DNA of 64,000 nt, from positions 1-64,000 of the forward strand of contig QEVG01000020.1 in NCBI GenBank assembly GCA_003576905.1, written 5' to 3'. This DNA comes from Planctomycetota bacterium (GTDB lineage Bacteria > Planctomycetota > Phycisphaerae > UBA1845 > UTPLA1). Below are positions 9,271 through 17,483 of the stretch, one piece after another. The stretch's first letter is position 1; every line of letters begins with the position of its first letter. Position numbers and translations under genes: made by a program. Under the pieces are notes generated by a model, which made no database searches, was not told where the DNA came from, and worked only from the letters and a program-made list of their open reading frames with translations.

Positions 9271-9406
9271 GTTTCTATCTCTCCTCTGTCTTTCAGGACC
9301 GTTGTGCGGGCCTGGTGTTGGCGTTTCGTATCAGAGGCCCGGCCGCCCGGCGTGAGGGGGCGGGCGGCGGGGCGTTTCAAGGAGTCCTCAGTTCAACGTT
9401 CTGGCG

Positions 9407-10126
9407 TCACCGGCGAATCTTTACCTGCACGGCGTTCGATTTGCTGTGGCCGAACCGATCCGCGCGGCTGATCGCAGTAACCCGCGCATTCATCGTCTGT
9501 CGCGAACGGCTGGCACTTACGCCGAGGCCGTTCGATTGTGCCGAGCCGTAGAGTCGGGCACCGGCGTGTGCCCGGACGCGGCTGTCCGCCCGGCCGCCCA
9601 TGGCGTCGGCGACCGAATCGCTGACCGCGACGGCCCGGCCGCCCAAGGCGCCGTCGGACCGGGCGACGCTGTCGCTGTTTGCGATGCCGAACTCACTCAG
9701 CGAAAGCGAGGTCGCCGCGCTGTCGGCGAGGGCGTTGAACCGGGCATCCGCCTCGGCCACGCTGTTCGAGGTCGAGATGCCTCCGACGGTCGCGGCGTTG
9801 CTCGTGCTGTTTGCGAGAGCGGCGCTGCCGAAGAAGCCGCGGGCGTCGGCCCGCGAGTTGCTTATCGCAAGGCCCCGATCGGCCATTGCCGTCGAGATGC
9901 TGTTTGCACGGCCGGTACCAAGCCCGACGGCGCTGGAGTTTGAAATGGCCGTGCCGCCGTTGGTCGCCGCGGAGTGTGCCACGGAGGAGGCGTTGCCCTG
10001 CGCCGTGGCCGTCGAGCTCGCGCGTCCGCCGTTGCTGGCGATCGAATAAGCGACGACTTCTCCGCCGCGGGCGGCAATCGTTGTGGATGCGAAGAGGGCA
10101 AGCGCGATCATGAACGAACGGGACAT
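9407..10126 (-). CDS. Secreted Ser/Ala/Asn repeat protein
   Basis: A 239-residue exported protein. Signal peptide MSRSFMIALALFASTTIAARG is followed by roughly ten imperfect units of about 18-20 residues built on the theme A-x-SNS-x-A-x-A-x-GG (examples TAISNSSAVGLG, LAISNSRADARG, GISTSNSVAEAD, VAVSDSVADAMG). The regular spacing of small polar residues looks like a beta-solenoid or fibrous surface protein. The last 40 residues are Arg-rich. AGGAG 8 nt upstream fixes the start at 10126. With the neighbour at 8716 it forms a two-gene unit. I recognise no family, and function is unknown. Confidence 0.75.
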   Translation of the reverse strand: MSRSFMIALALFASTTIAARGGEVVAYSIASNGGRASSTATAQGNASSVAHSAATNGGTAISNSSAVGLGTGRANSISTAMADRGLAISNSRADARGFFGSAALANSTSNAATVGGISTSNSVAEADARFNALADSAATSLSLSEFGIANSDSVARSDGALGGRAVAVSDSVADAMGGRADSRVRAHAGARLYGSAQSNGLGVSASRSRQTMNARVTAISRADRFGHSKSNAVQVKIRR

Positions 10127-10447
10127 GGTCGACACTCCTTTCTGCACGAGGCGTTGTTATGGGTGCCATGTCGTTAACCGCCGGCCCGAACCGTGCGGTC
10201 GCGTAGTTAGACACCCCTTGCCGGGTGCGGTTAGGCGTCGAGAAACCCTGTAAACAGGGGCTATTCTGAAGACGATCGGCGAATCCGGACTCGCGCGTGA
10301 GGTTGCGCCGCCGGCGACGTTTCAGCGATTCGCCTCGGCCCGCTCAACCCCTCGGCAACGGTTGCCACATCCGCGTTCCTCTGTTTGAATGATGCCCGAA
10401 GTACGCCGCACGCGCAGCGTGAAAAGTGCTTCATCGGAGGTGCAGGC

Positions 10448-12205
10448 ATGTCTTCCCAGCCGATCAAGTTTGACCCAAAGTCGATGGACGAAGCGACGCA
10501 CAAGCTGATTATTGCCGGGCACCGCTGCGAACCGCTGCCCGATGTTTCCGATCTGATCCCGTACGCGAACTTCGTCGAGATGTGGACGGAGCTGGCGACG
10601 AATCATGCGAACCGGCCGTGGATGACCTACTACCCGTGCGTCGCCGATGACGAGAGCCCCGCGGCCGAGTTCACCTTCGGCGGGTTCGCCGATCTCATCG
10701 ACCGCGTGGCCGGCCTGCTTCAGTCGCGCTACGGCATTCGCCCGGGCGGGAGCGTCGCCACCCTCACGATCAACCAGCCGCTGACCGTCGCGATCTACTT
10801 CGCCGCGTGGCGGCTCGGGGCGCGCGTCGTGCCGGTGAACCCAAGCGAGTCCGACGACCGGGTCGGGTACATCGTCGGAAACTCCGAGGCGACCGTGCTC
10901 ATTGCCCATGCATCTGTGCGCGAGAACTTTTCCGCCGTCGAGAAGGCCATCGGCCCGGGCGTCAGGCGGGCGATCATTCTGGACGGGGCCACGCGCCCGG
11001 ACGCCGCCGATGCCGGCTGGGAGGATTTTTCGGCCGCGCTCGATGCATACGACGGCGGGGCAAACCTGCCGCGGCCGGCCGATGTCGATCCGCATGGCGA
11101 CGCCCTCGTGGTGTATACCTCCGGGACGACGGGCAATCCCAAGGGCGTCGTTCTGACGCAGCACCAGATGCTCTGTGACGCCTATGCCATCAGCAGGTGG
11201 CACGACATTGACGACCGCACCGTCTTGATGAACGTGCTGCCGATTCATCACGTCAACGGCACGGTCGTGACATTGCTCACGCCCGCGTTTGTCGGGGCGC
11301 ATGTCATTGTGAACAAGCGCTTCAAGAGCGGCGGCTTCTGGAAGAAGCTGGCCCGGCATAACGTGGCGATCGTCAGCGTCGTGCCGACGCTGCTCCAGTT
11401 CCTGATCGAAGCCGACGAGGAATTTATCGCCGAGGACCTGCCCGGCTTTCGCCACTTCATCTGCGGGGCGGGCCCGCTCTCGGTTGAGCTTGCCCGCGAT
11501 TTTCAGGACAAGTTCGGCCTGCGCATCGTGCACGGCTACGGCCTCTCCGAGACGGTCTGCTACTCGTGCTTTCTTCCGATCGATCTCGAATGGGAGGACC
11601 ACACGCACTGGATGTACGACCACGGTTTTCCCTCGATCGGCTGCCCGATCGATACGAACGAGATGGCCATTCACGACGAAAACGGCCAGTCCGTCGCCGA
11701 AGGGCAGAAAGGGGAGATCGTCATCCGCGGGCACAACGTGATGTCGTGCTATTTTCACAATCCCGAGGCGAACGCCTCCGCCTTCAAGTACGGATGGTTC
11801 CGAAGCGGCGACGAGGGCTTCCTGCTTCACGGCCCCGGCGACCGGCAGTACTTTTTCATTACCGGGCGCATCAAGGAGTTGATCATCCGCGGCGGCATCA
11901 ACCTCTCGCCATTTGAGATCGACGAAGTGCTGATGAGCATGCCGGGCATACGGGTCGGGCTGGCGGTCGGTTTCGACAATCGCTACTGGGGTGAGGAGGT
12001 GGGGGCGTACGTCCAGGTGGAGAAGGGGGCGAAGCTGACCGAGGCCGAGGTGATTGCCTACTGCCGCCAGCAGTTGCCGTGGCCCAAGGTGCCGAAGGTG
12101 GTCATCTTCGGAGATGACATTCCGGTGACATCTACGGGCAAGTACCAGCGCGGCCGTCTGAAGCCGCTGTATGAGGCGTATAAGGACAGGCAGTTCAAGG
12201 AGTGA
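10448..12205 (+). CDS. AMP-forming acyl-CoA synthetase / ligase
   Basis: A 585-residue ANL-superfamily adenylating enzyme that activates a carboxylic acid with ATP, normally for transfer to CoA. The P-loop VVYTSGTTGNPKGVVLT is near residue 222. VLPIHHVNG, the A5 motif YGLSETV near 366, the hinge GWFRSGDEGF near 448 and the C-terminal Lys region TSTGKYQRGRL near 566 are all present, so it should be active. The start at 10448 has GGAGG upstream. Nearest relatives by eye are the fatty-acid and carnitine/crotonobetaine-CoA ligases. Substrate is not predictable. No acyl-carrier or thioesterase gene is adjacent. Confidence 0.9.
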   Translation: MSSQPIKFDPKSMDEATHKLIIAGHRCEPLPDVSDLIPYANFVEMWTELATNHANRPWMTYYPCVADDESPAAEFTFGGFADLIDRVAGLLQSRYGIRPGGSVATLTINQPLTVAIYFAAWRLGARVVPVNPSESDDRVGYIVGNSEATVLIAHASVRENFSAVEKAIGPGVRRAIILDGATRPDAADAGWEDFSAALDAYDGGANLPRPADVDPHGDALVVYTSGTTGNPKGVVLTQHQMLCDAYAISRWHDIDDRTVLMNVLPIHHVNGTVVTLLTPAFVGAHVIVNKRFKSGGFWKKLARHNVAIVSVVPTLLQFLIEADEEFIAEDLPGFRHFICGAGPLSVELARDFQDKFGLRIVHGYGLSETVCYSCFLPIDLEWEDHTHWMYDHGFPSIGCPIDTNEMAIHDENGQSVAEGQKGEIVIRGHNVMSCYFHNPEANASAFKYGWFRSGDEGFLLHGPGDRQYFFITGRIKELIIRGGINLSPFEIDEVLMSMPGIRVGLAVGFDNRYWGEEVGAYVQVEKGAKLTEAEVIAYCRQQLPWPKVPKVVIFGDDIPVTSTGKYQRGRLKPLYEAYKDRQFKE

Positions 12206-12306
12206 TGGCCCGTCATCGACTCAAGGCTGGAGACACTTCGGCGCAGGCTGAAGGGGAGACGGCGTGAGCCGCTCCCCATCAGCCACTGATTTGTGCCATC
12301 CGGCCA

Positions 12307-12480
12307 TCACTGGCAGACCGTCTGCCAGGAATCCGGATTGTTGAGGCCGCAATTGAAGTCGGTCCAGAACTCCTCATCCTCATTGCATCCGACATTGCCG
12401 GTTGCCAGGATGGCTGTGATCGCCAGCATCAGGATGGCCTTGCCAAACCGACCTGCCGTGGTCTTCAATGCGCTATTCAT
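12307..12480 (-). CDS. Tiny putative lipoprotein (57 residues)
   Basis: A short frame on the minus strand opens with ATG at 12480, with GGGAG 6-7 nt upstream. The product has a basic N-terminus (MNSALKTTAGRFGK), a hydrophobic stretch (AILMLAITAILATG), then NVGC where lipidation may occur (the -3 residue is Asn, not ideal), and an acidic tail with two further Cys ending WQTVCQ. It is convergent with the acyl ligase and divergent from lpxA. The good ribosome site and signal-like N-terminus support a real gene. Function unknown. Confidence 0.6.
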   Translation of the reverse strand: MNSALKTTAGRFGKAILMLAITAILATGNVGCNEDEEFWTDFNCGLNNPDSWQTVCQ

Positions 12481-12702
12481 TGGTTACTCCCTGTGTTTCG
12501 GGGCTCAGTTGAGACATCACCATGATGTCCGGTCAGAAGGAGTACCCGTCCGTTCGCGTAAAATTCCAGAGAATGCTTGATGGGAAGGGGCACTCGGGGG
12601 CCGGCCCTCGGGTTTCGTGATCCGCGCGTCTTTCACGCCCACTTGGCCCCCTCGCGGATTCTTCCTTACAATTCCCGCCCGAAACAAGGAGCTTCCCTTT
12701 TC

Positions 12703-13524
12703 ATGCCCATTCATCCCACCGCCATTATCGACAAACAGGCTTACGTGCCCGCTTCCTGCGACATCGGCCCGCATTCCGTGATTGAGGGGCCGGTCAAGCT
12801 CGGCGAGCGCGTGAAGATTTACCCCAATGCCTACCTTAGCGGCTGGACCGAGATCGGCGACGACTGCCAGATTCACCCCGGCGCGGTGGTGGGGCACCTG
12901 CCGCAAGACTTTCACTTCACCGGCGAGCGATCCTACTGCCGCATCGGCAAGGGCACGATCGTCCGCGAGTTCGCATCGATTCATCGCGGAACCCAGCCCG
13001 AGAGCTGGACCATCCTCGGAGACAACTGCTTCATCCTGGCCTATGCCCACATCGGGCACAACTGCGAACTGGGGAGCGGGGTCAAGCTCTACAACTGCTC
13101 CGCCCTTTCCGGGCACGTCGTCGTCGGCGACAACGCGATCATCAGCGGCTACTCGCTGGTTCATCAGTTCGCGCGCATCGGGGAGTTCGTCATGGTCGGG
13201 GGCGGCGCCCGCGTCACGAAGGACATTCCTCCGTACATGAAGGCCCTGTATGAGTCTCAGTGTGTCGGGCACAACGTCATTGGAATGCGCCGATCGGGCC
13301 TCTTCACGCGGGAGGATATTCACGAAGTCCGCGAGTCGTACCGAACGCTCTATCGCTCCGGGCTGCCCTTTCGCAAGGCCGTGGAACAGTTGGCGTCCCA
13401 GGCTCGGTATCGAACCGGAAAGCGGCTCGTCGAGTTCTGCCAGGCGCCCACGAAGCTGGGCATCGCCGGTGGATGGAAAGTCGAAAACGAACTGTCAGAG
13501 GCCACGGGCGACGACATCGAGTGA
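12703..13524 (+). CDS. lpxA: UDP-N-acetylglucosamine acyltransferase LpxA
   Basis: A 273-residue left-handed beta-helix acyltransferase, the first enzyme of lipid A synthesis, which moves a 3-hydroxyacyl chain from ACP to UDP-GlcNAc. Hexapeptide repeats run from MPIHPTAIIDKQAYV through about residue 190. The catalytic-His region is AHIGHNCELG (about residue 123), followed by the HQFARIGEFVMVGGGARVTKD turn, and a C-terminal helical domain includes NVIGMRRSGL. AAGGAG upstream selects 12703. Its presence, with the Kdo-kinase-like protein at 30032, argues for an LPS-bearing outer membrane. No other lpx gene is nearby, so it looks like a single-gene locus. Confidence 0.9.
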   Translation: MPIHPTAIIDKQAYVPASCDIGPHSVIEGPVKLGERVKIYPNAYLSGWTEIGDDCQIHPGAVVGHLPQDFHFTGERSYCRIGKGTIVREFASIHRGTQPESWTILGDNCFILAYAHIGHNCELGSGVKLYNCSALSGHVVVGDNAIISGYSLVHQFARIGEFVMVGGGARVTKDIPPYMKALYESQCVGHNVIGMRRSGLFTREDIHEVRESYRTLYRSGLPFRKAVEQLASQARYRTGKRLVEFCQAPTKLGIAGGWKVENELSEATGDDIE

Positions 13525-13709
13525 GGCGTGCATCCGTGCGAAAATCGCGCGCTATTTGCCAAAGCCGGGTGCGCGGCTACCCTATTGGCACATTGGCGTT
13601 TCGGCTCCGCCGGTCGGTCTGACAATTCGTGCGATCGGGCCGACGAATCGATGAGATGCTATCGACGCGTCACCGGACGCGTCATCCCGTTTGCTGGAGC
13701 GAAGTCCTG

Positions 13710-14849
13710 ATGTCCAACGGAACGGATTCTGCCGCTGTCCTTGCCGCCACCCTCTCGGATCGCAGTCTGAACGCCCGCTTGGGAGTGACCCGCGCGAATT
13801 TTCTGCGGGCTGCATTCTGGACCGCGCTCATCGTGTTTGTCTTCTGGTGCGGGTACCAGATCGAGCGAAACGTCCTGCATCGCGGTCCGGCGAATATCCG
13901 GTACATTCGCGAGGCGTCCGAAGCGGCGATGCGCTATATCACAATCCCGCACATCGTGATCGGGTTTCTGTTTCTGGTTTCGTCGAAGAACAACCGAAGC
14001 ACACGCCAGCGGCTCTGGACTGTCGGCCTGCTCGCGGCCGGCGCCGGGCTTTGTGTCCTGTATCGCCTCGGCGGCGGTCCGACGGACGTCGTGCTCTCCG
14101 CCGGCGTCTATTTTTATTTCCTCGTTCACGAGCTTCGCGACGAGGCCATGTTTTACACCGTTCTCGGCGAGGCCGCGCCAATCCCTGACAAGGCGGCCTT
14201 TCGAAGATTCGTCCGCGCAATGATTGCCCTGATCATCGTCAGCCTCGCCGTGGTCGTCATCGCCCCGGCGTCGTTCGGTATTTATGCGGAAAAACTGCGG
14301 GCCAAGGCCACGGGCCTGGCCAGTCTTCAGCTTGCCGAGACCGCGTGGCTCCAGGGCTCGCTCCCGCTGCCGGTCAAGATCGCATGCTGCGTTCTGCCCA
14401 TCGCCGCCGTCGCCGCCGGTTATGCCGTCGTGCTGAGAAAATATGCCCGCGTGTTCGGATACGCGGATGTGAAGTCCTTCGCCGAGGCCCACGCGAAGCT
14501 CTTTTTCGTCATGTTCGGCGTCGCCGCCGTGCTTGGCATGGCGCTTCTGCTTACGCAGCGGGCGTATTCGCTGATCCTTTTCCACGTCGTGGCGTGGTAC
14601 ATCTTCGCGTCGTACCAGTTCACCCGATACGCGCCGAAGGAAAAACCGACCGGGCTCTGGACGTGGATGCGAACGACCACCGCGGGCTTCAGGACGCTGC
14701 ACATCGGGATGGCCGCCGCGCTCATGATACTCGGCCTCGTGTGGACCCTTGGCATGAACCAGCACGCGGCGCTGGCCTGGCTCCTCGCGCCGGAGTCGTT
14801 TCTCTACTGGACCCTGATGCACATCACCGTCAGTTTTGTCCCGCGGTAA
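13710..14849 (+). CDS. Polytopic membrane protein of unknown function, next to rnfCD
   Basis: A 379-residue protein with about ten predicted membrane helices (approximately 30-52, 82-100, 107-127, 131-150, 172-197, 225-248, 268-285, 288-310, 330-348, 352-377). Several histidines lie in or next to helices (ITIPHIVIG, FLVHELRDE, ILFHVVAWY, LMHITVSF), which could bind metal or haem, but no known motif is formed. GGAG lies 10 nt upstream of the ATG at 13710. It is too long and has too many helices to be RnfA or RnfE. It ends 98 bp before rnfC on the same strand, so it may be the first gene of the same transcript. I do not recognise the family. Confidence 0.8.
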   Translation: MSNGTDSAAVLAATLSDRSLNARLGVTRANFLRAAFWTALIVFVFWCGYQIERNVLHRGPANIRYIREASEAAMRYITIPHIVIGFLFLVSSKNNRSTRQRLWTVGLLAAGAGLCVLYRLGGGPTDVVLSAGVYFYFLVHELRDEAMFYTVLGEAAPIPDKAAFRRFVRAMIALIIVSLAVVVIAPASFGIYAEKLRAKATGLASLQLAETAWLQGSLPLPVKIACCVLPIAAVAAGYAVVLRKYARVFGYADVKSFAEAHAKLFFVMFGVAAVLGMALLLTQRAYSLILFHVVAWYIFASYQFTRYAPKEKPTGLWTWMRTTTAGFRTLHIGMAAALMILGLVWTLGMNQHAALAWLLAPESFLYWTLMHITVSFVPR

Positions 14850-14947
14850 GCGGAGAAGCCGGCGGCAGGTTTCCAACGAGACGCCGCCCGGTACAATCCC
14901 CACCCTGACTGGACGCGTATGACCAATGCCGGTCGGGGCGAGTGACA

Positions 14948-16273
14948 ATGTCCCTTTTATTGAACTTGCTGGGACCCAGGCGCGGCTTTGAGGGCGGGCT
15001 TTTCATGCCCGAGTTCAAGGCGGCGACGGCGCGCCGTCCGATCGAAAACATCACTGCGGACCGAGCACTCTTCGTGCCGCTCCGACTGGCCGAATCGTGG
15101 CAGACGGACATCGTGGTTTCGCAGGGCGAGCGCGTCGTTCGCGGCCAGCGGCTCGCGACCGCGTGTGACGGGCGATCCGCCCATGTGCACGCGCCGACGT
15201 CGGGCACCATCGCTCAATTCGGCCGCGTATGGACTCCGCGTGAAGGTTATCTTCCGTGTGCGATACTCGAGCCGGACGGCCGGAATGAGTCGGTTCCGCG
15301 CAGCCTCGCGTGGATGAGCGACTCGTTTGTGGGCCAGTTGACCGATCGCGGCGTGATTTCGCCCTCTCCGCTGGCTCCGGCTGCCGAAGTCCTGCGACGG
15401 GCATCGGCTGCCGGTGTGACCGAGCTGATCGTTAGCGCCATGGAGACAGAGCCGTACCTTACCGCCGATCTTCGGACATTGGTTGAGCAGCCGGGTCGGC
15501 TGATTGACATGACCTGCGAAATCGCGGACGCACTGGGTGTTGCGCGGGCCCTCTTCGCGATGCCGTACCGCCACCGGCGCGTGGTCAAGCGCGTCACCGC
15601 CGAGGCACAGGGACGCTACGTCGAGGTGGCGGCCCTCTCGAACCGTTATCCGCAATGCCATCCGGTCATGCTGGTAAAGACCCTGCTCGACCGCGAGGTA
15701 CCGCCGGGCGGCAGCCCGCTCGACGTCGGCGCGGTGGTCATCCCGCTGGCCATGGTCCGAATGGCAGCCGAGGCCATCATCGACGACATTCCGGTTACGC
15801 ATGCCACCATCACTGTCGCGGGTGACGCCGTCGAGCACGCCGGCACGTACCGCGTGCCCGTCGGTACGCCGCTGCGCGCTCTGTGCGATCGCGTGGGTTT
15901 GCTCGGTCCGGTGGGGCAGTGCGTGTGGGGCGGCCCGCTGACGGGCATATCGATCACGCGCGACGATGCCGTGATCACCGCCGACACATCGGCGATTTTG
16001 CTCTTTTCCGAGTTCGAGGCGCGCGAGCCCGTACCCTGCATCCACTGTGGCTGGTGCATCGAGGACTGCCCGGTCGGGGTCGATCCGGCGTTGCTCGCGC
16101 AGCTCGAGTCCGAGTCCTCGACGGATGCCCTGACAGTTGCGCATCTTCGCGCGTGCATTGACTGCGGCCTGTGCAGCCATGTGTGCCCTGCGTCCCTGCC
16201 CCTGTCGGCTACCATTCAGCGCAGCCGGCGAAGGCTCGTTCCCGGCGCATCCGCCGCGGAAGGGGGCGCATGA
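14948..16273 (+). CDS. rnfC: RnfC-like electron transport complex subunit
   Basis: A 441-residue peripheral subunit of an Rnf/Nqr-type complex, which passes electrons between NADH or ferredoxin and the membrane part. An N-terminal barrel-sandwich region (VVSQGERVVRGQRLA, APTSGTI) leads into a RnfC NADH/FMN-like core (residues about 110-320) and two [4Fe-4S] motifs: CIHCGWCIEDCP at about 364 and CIDCGLCSHVCP at about 402. ATG at 14948 is chosen over the GTG two codons before it because of spacing from a GGGG. The stop overlaps the next gene by ATGA. Only rnfC and rnfD are present. Confidence 0.88.
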   Translation: MSLLLNLLGPRRGFEGGLFMPEFKAATARRPIENITADRALFVPLRLAESWQTDIVVSQGERVVRGQRLATACDGRSAHVHAPTSGTIAQFGRVWTPREGYLPCAILEPDGRNESVPRSLAWMSDSFVGQLTDRGVISPSPLAPAAEVLRRASAAGVTELIVSAMETEPYLTADLRTLVEQPGRLIDMTCEIADALGVARALFAMPYRHRRVVKRVTAEAQGRYVEVAALSNRYPQCHPVMLVKTLLDREVPPGGSPLDVGAVVIPLAMVRMAAEAIIDDIPVTHATITVAGDAVEHAGTYRVPVGTPLRALCDRVGLLGPVGQCVWGGPLTGISITRDDAVITADTSAILLFSEFEAREPVPCIHCGWCIEDCPVGVDPALLAQLESESSTDALTVAHLRACIDCGLCSHVCPASLPLSATIQRSRRRLVPGASAAEGGA

Positions 16274-17448
16274 AGGCCGACCTCGCCATTCAGGAGGCTC
16301 AATGGGTTCCACGGGCGGCGCCGCACCGTCACGGCGGCAGCACGCATGTCGACGTGATGGGATCCTGGACGCTTGCTGCCGGAATCGTGGGCCTTTGCGG
16401 CGCGGTCCTTTTCGGCCCGGCGGCGGCGAAGGTGCTCCTGCTCGCCATGCTCGCCGGTATCGGCGCGGACTTTGTCGTCGGCTATGCACGGGGCAGGCCG
16501 GTGGTGGGGGGCCTGTCGCACGCCTCGTTGACGGGCCTACTGCTGGGCCTCACGCTTCCGGCGACTGTTCCCTGGTATGTGCCGGCGATCGGCGCGATGG
16601 TCGCCGTCGTGTTTGGCAAGGCGCTCTTCGGCGGGCTGGGGCATTTTGTCTGGCAGCCGGCCCTTGTCGGCCGCGTCATTATCCAAATCGTTTTCTGGCC
16701 TACTCTTTCCCTTGGGGGAGATAACGCGACGGCGCCCGTGCTCGCACCGGGGCACCTTCTGATCGGCCGCCTTGAACCCGCCGTCCAGGTTGATATGCCC
16801 GGCTACACCGGCTGGCAGCGGCTCCCGCGACCGGATGAGCCGGCCCTTCGCATGGAGCGTCCGGTTTCCGCGCTGCGGGCCTTCGCCGAGGGGCACATTC
16901 CGCCCGACGGCGACCTGCTTTACACGCCGCTTCTCCGCGACCGCCTCCCGCCGTGGGAGGATACGGTCTTCGGCACCGTGCCGGGGCCGATCGGTGCGAC
17001 GTGCGTTTTGGCGTTGATCGTGGCCGGTCTCTATCTGATCTATCGCGGGTTTCTTCGCTGGCAGTTGCCGACTGCCATGCTCGCGGCAGCCGGACTGGCC
17101 GCGGCGCTTCTGCCGATCGAGTCCGGCGGGGGGGACGGCTGGGACTGGTTCCCCGTGTTTGCCGTGGAACAGGGCCGGGCCGTCGGCGTGGCGTACGTGC
17201 TCTACCATGTCACGGCGGGCGAGCTCATGCTCGGTGCGTTTCTGCTGGCGGGTGACATGACGACGACACCCATGCGGGCCCGCGGACAGATCGTCTTCGC
17301 CGCCGGCGTCGGTGTGCTCACCGTCTTCATGAGGCTCTACGGTGTGCTCGAAGGGGAATGCTACTGGTCGATTCTCGTCATGAACACGCTTGTCGGCGTG
17401 ATTGACCGCCGCACGAAGCGCGACGTACTCGGCATGGAGCCCGCGTAG
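16270..17448 (+). CDS. rnfD: RnfD/NqrB-like membrane subunit
   Basis: A 392-residue inner-membrane subunit with about nine helices. In RnfD and NqrB a threonine in an (S)GAT motif carries covalent FMN. Here GPIGAT at residues 238-243 keeps the Gly-Ala-Thr but lacks the preceding Ser. The C-terminal signature region (GDMTTTPM, GQIVFAAGVGVLTVFMR, ECYWSILVMNTLVG) is conserved, including the glutamate and tyrosine before the last helix. The ATG overlaps the rnfC stop, so the two are translationally coupled. No RnfG, RnfE, RnfA or RnfB gene follows: the next gene is on the other strand 35 bp away. Confidence 0.88.
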   Translation: MKADLAIQEAQWVPRAAPHRHGGSTHVDVMGSWTLAAGIVGLCGAVLFGPAAAKVLLLAMLAGIGADFVVGYARGRPVVGGLSHASLTGLLLGLTLPATVPWYVPAIGAMVAVVFGKALFGGLGHFVWQPALVGRVIIQIVFWPTLSLGGDNATAPVLAPGHLLIGRLEPAVQVDMPGYTGWQRLPRPDEPALRMERPVSALRAFAEGHIPPDGDLLYTPLLRDRLPPWEDTVFGTVPGPIGATCVLALIVAGLYLIYRGFLRWQLPTAMLAAAGLAAALLPIESGGGDGWDWFPVFAVEQGRAVGVAYVLYHVTAGELMLGAFLLAGDMTTTPMRARGQIVFAAGVGVLTVFMRLYGVLEGECYWSILVMNTLVGVIDRRTKRDVLGMEPA

Positions 17449-17483
17449 GCCCGCCTGCCGCCTGCGTCCGAGGCCCAAACCCT

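Noticed and set aside
10322-11830. A 502-codon minus-strand frame opposite the acyl ligase
   Set aside because: The plus strand has all ANL-family motifs and a good ribosome site. The reverse frame has none.
14957-16489. A 510-codon minus-strand frame opposite rnfC
   Set aside because: Antisense to the two 4Fe-4S motifs and without a motif of its own.
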